7,742 nt of DNA from positions 1-7,742 of the forward strand of contig SKSP01000056.1 in the NCBI GenBank assembly GCA_007122945.1, read 5' to 3'. Source of the DNA: Ilumatobacteraceae bacterium. Lineage in GTDB: Bacteria; Actinomycetota; Acidimicrobiia; Acidimicrobiales; Ilumatobacteraceae. Position numbers and translations under genes: made by a program. Below, in pieces: positions 5,611-7,742 of this stretch (its first letter is position 1; each line of letters starts with the position of its first letter). The notes beneath the pieces are model-generated. The model searched no databases. It was not told the DNA's origin and saw nothing but the letters and a program-made list of their open reading frames with translations.

Positions 5611-7742
5611 GTGCACGTCTCCGCCACCCCGTCGCTGATCGAGGTCGACGCCGGCCAGATCGCCACGTTCCACGTCGCGATCACCAACACCTCCGTCGCG
5701 ATCGACGCCTATCAGGTGCAGGTGTTCGGCGTCGACCCGACCTGGGTGGCGACGACGCCCGAGCGCGTCTCGATGTTCCCCGGCGACGTCGAGACCGTCG
5801 AGGTCACGGTGTCGCTGCCGGAGGACTATCCCGCCGCGCCGCGTCCATTGGGCATCAACGTCGTCGCCGAGAGCGACCCGACCGAGTTCGCGCTCGCGCA
5901 GGTGACGCTCGACGTGCAGCCGAGCAGCCGCCCGTCGGTGTCCGTCGACCCGGTCGTCGTGACGGGCGGCAAGGAGGCCGTGTACGGCCTCGTCGTGGCG
6001 AACGAGGGCAACGCGCCGATGCTGGCGCGCGCGGTCGCGACCGATCCCGAGGACCTCGCCGAGTTCCGGTTCGAGCCGCCCGAGGTGACGGTCCCGCCCG
6101 GTCGCAGCCAGATCATCCGCACGATCGCCGCCGGTGGCCGCAACTGGTTCGGTCAGCCGCGCGCCCGCGTGTTCGAGGTCGGCGTCGACGCCGACGGCGA
6201 GCGCGCCGAGGCGGTCGCCACGTTCATCCAGAAGCCGCGCGTCAGTCGGTGGCTCCTGTCGCTGCTCGGTCTGCTGCTCGCCGCGGCGGTGTTCGCCGCG
6301 GTGCTCAGCCGCACGTTCGACCGGGTGGTCGAGGAGGCATCGGTCGACGGGCGCATCATCGAGCAGGCGCTGACCCGCGAGGAGGCCGGCGGGGTCGTGG
6401 TCCCGGTCAACCCGGCCGGCATCACCGGCAACGTCGTCTCGGCGAGCACCGGTACCGGCGTCTCGGGCGTCCAGGCCGAACTGTTCCTCGCCGGCGACAC
6501 CGAGGTCCCCATCGCGAGCGCCGCCACCGACGGCGACGGTGCCTTCACGTTCGCTCGGCTCGGCCAGGGCACGTTCAAGCTCCGCTTCAGCGGCGCCGGC
6601 TTCGACAGCATCTGGTACGACGGGAGCCGGACCCCGGCCGACGCCACCGAGATCGAGACGACGCTCGGGGACGTGGTCGCGTTGGACGACTTCGCGCTCG
6701 GGGCGCGCCCCGGGTCGATCAGCGGCACGGTGGTCGGCGACGATCCCGTCGGCGCGCTCGTCACGCTCACGGTGCCCGGTCAACTCGACCCGGACACGCC
6801 CGCGCAGGTCGCGGCCGTCGAGGCGTCCGCCGACGGCTCGTTCGTGTTCGAGGAGGTCCCGTCGCCCGCGGTGTACCGGCTCGACGTGACCAAACCCGGG
6901 TTCGCGACGGAGTCGCGCGAGGTGGTGCTCCGGCCGGCGCAGGAGCTCAGCGGGATCGAGGTGGTGCTCCGCGCCGGCGACGGCGTCATCTCGGGCACGG
7001 TCGCCTCGTCGGCCGGCCCACTCGGTGGCGCGACGGTCGAGGCGACCGACGGCACGCTCACGGTCACGACGGTGACGCTCACCGACGGCGACGTCGGCGC
7101 GTTCGCGCTGCGCAACCTGCCGACACCGGGCCGCTACACGGTGACGGTGAGCCGCGACGGCTTCGCGTCGGAGTCGCGCAGCGTCGCGCTGGGGACGGCC
7201 GAGTCGGCGACCGGCTTCAGCGTCACCCTCACCGAGGCGCTCGGCGCGATCCGTGGCACGGCGTTCGTCGACGGCGAGGGACCCGCCGGTGGTGTGACGG
7301 TCTCGGTGACGGGCGGCGACGTCGAACGGGAGACGATCACCATCTCCCAGGGCGACGTCGGCACCTACCAGTTCGCCCAACTCCCGATTCCGGGCACCTA
7401 CACGGTGACCTTCTCCGCCGAGGGGCTCGTCAGCCAGGTCCGTCTCGTCGATCTCGATGCTCGTCTCGGAGCGGTCGAGGCGAACGCCGTCGATGCGACG
7501 TTGCAGCGCGATCGTGCGATCGTGCGGGGCGTGGTGCGCGGGCCGGACGGTGCTCCGGTCCCGCGCGCGACCGTGGTGCTGAGCGACGCGACCGAGGACG
7601 CCACGTTCCTCACCGCGGACGACCCGACCGGCGAGTTCGAGTTCGTCGGCGTCGAGCCGGGGGCGTACACGCTGACCGCCAGCCGGCCGGGGACGACACC
7701 GGTCGTGGTGCTCGTCAACGTCCTCGCCAGTCAGGTCGAGAC
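5611..7742 (+). CDS. Single-pass membrane protein B, paralogue of A, 3' end outside the window
   Basis: Starts at GTG 5611, two bases after the stop of gene A, with GGAGGAGAG upstream. The frame is open for 710 codons to the window edge. It has the same layout as A: two Ig-like domains to about residue 210, a basic IQKPRVSRW, a Leu/Ala-rich membrane helix at about 214-232, then five beta modules. FPG, NEGN, EPPEV, WFGQ and ATFxQKPR fall at the same residue numbers as in A (56, 131, 155, 179, 203), so the cytoplasmic part aligns without gaps despite clear divergence. Modules begin near residues 268, 367, 457, 544 and 633. By comparison with A, only about 20-30 residues should be missing. No signal peptide and no catalytic motif are seen. 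It probably arose by duplication of a whole ancestral gene, and co-expression with A suggests a paired or hetero-oligomeric role (inference). Confidence 0.85.
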   Translation, partial: MHVSATPSLIEVDAGQIATFHVAITNTSVAIDAYQVQVFGVDPTWVATTPERVSMFPGDVETVEVTVSLPEDYPAAPRPLGINVVAESDPTEFALAQVTLDVQPSSRPSVSVDPVVVTGGKEAVYGLVVANEGNAPMLARAVATDPEDLAEFRFEPPEVTVPPGRSQIIRTIAAGGRNWFGQPRARVFEVGVDADGERAEAVATFIQKPRVSRWLLSLLGLLLAAAVFAAVLSRTFDRVVEEASVDGRIIEQALTREEAGGVVVPVNPAGITGNVVSASTGTGVSGVQAELFLAGDTEVPIASAATDGDGAFTFARLGQGTFKLRFSGAGFDSIWYDGSRTPADATEIETTLGDVVALDDFALGARPGSISGTVVGDDPVGALVTLTVPGQLDPDTPAQVAAVEASADGSFVFEEVPSPAVYRLDVTKPGFATESREVVLRPAQELSGIEVVLRAGDGVISGTVASSAGPLGGATVEATDGTLTVTTVTLTDGDVGAFALRNLPTPGRYTVTVSRDGFASESRSVALGTAESATGFSVTLTEALGAIRGTAFVDGEGPAGGVTVSVTGGDVERETITISQGDVGTYQFAQLPIPGTYTVTFSAEGLVSQVRLVDLDARLGAVEANAVDATLQRDRAIVRGVVRGPDGAPVPRATVVLSDATEDATFLTADDPTGEFEFVGVEPGAYTLTASRPGTTPVVVLVNVLASQVE
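6412..7742 (+). repeat. Five carboxypeptidase-regulatory-like beta modules in protein B (last one cut by the window)
   Basis: The modules match those of protein A one for one in order and spacing, apart from the lack of the Asp-rich insertion in module 2. The first has FDSIWY (331-336). Recurrent features are SGTV or RGT openings, GDVG-Y/F turns, LPxPG-x-YTVT strands and a following GF or GL. Confidence 0.78.

Noticed and set aside
5455..7380. Long open frame on the minus strand (641 codons)
   Set aside because: It lies antisense to genes A and B and encodes a compositionally biased Arg/Asp/His-rich sequence with no domain, as expected opposite GTC/GAC-rich coding DNA.
3368..7742. Peptidase or hydrolase activity for proteins A and B
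   Set aside because: The modules resemble the regulatory beta domain of carboxypeptidases, not the catalytic domain, and no metal-binding or nucleophile motif was found.

Overview
The DNA is very GC-rich, with coding frames dominated by GTC/GAC/GCC/ACC codons, GTG starts and Asp/Val/Ala-rich proteins. With a Septum_form-type lipoprotein and a PAS-GAF-GGDEF protein, this suggests a high-GC actinobacterium. A marine or soil Acidimicrobiia (Ilumatobacter-like) is my best guess, made from composition and families only, without a database search.

Left part (1-2420). A subtilase-like gene enters from the left and ends at 354; its GTS-type motif has Ala where the catalytic Ser should be. Facing it on the minus strand are a diguanylate cyclase (431-1864) and, just upstream of it, a Septum_form-like lipoprotein gene (1875 to about 2306 or further). 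These two form a leftward operon with a plausible promoter at 2418-2445.

Right part (2534-7742, plus strand). Three tightly linked genes follow. The first encodes a DUF4255 (Pvc16/Afp16-like) protein, a family known from extracellular/phage-tail-like contractile injection systems (CIS), here with a small extra C-terminal beta domain. The next two are tandem paralogues that I call A (3368-5608) and B (5611 to the window edge, still open). Each has about 210 residues of Ig-like domains on the basic, probably cytoplasmic, side of a single membrane helix, followed by five carboxypeptidase-regulatory-like beta modules. A and B align without gaps over the whole N-terminal part. My reading is that this is the edge of an actinobacterial CIS locus: DUF4255 would be the tail terminator/cap component, and A and B would be candidates for linking the particle to the membrane. 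No sheath, tube or baseplate gene lies in the window, so CIS membership rests on DUF4255 and on gene order.

The most unusual structure is the DUF4255-A junction (3298-3377). It is an array of 14-bp tandem repeats in which every unit contains a start codon, a Shine-Dalgarno-like GAGG (degenerate in the first unit) and the stop codon of the preceding unit. The result is an unbroken chain of five 5-codon mini-ORFs, each overlapping the next by NTGA. The chain runs from the DUF4255 stop codon to the start codon of gene A.
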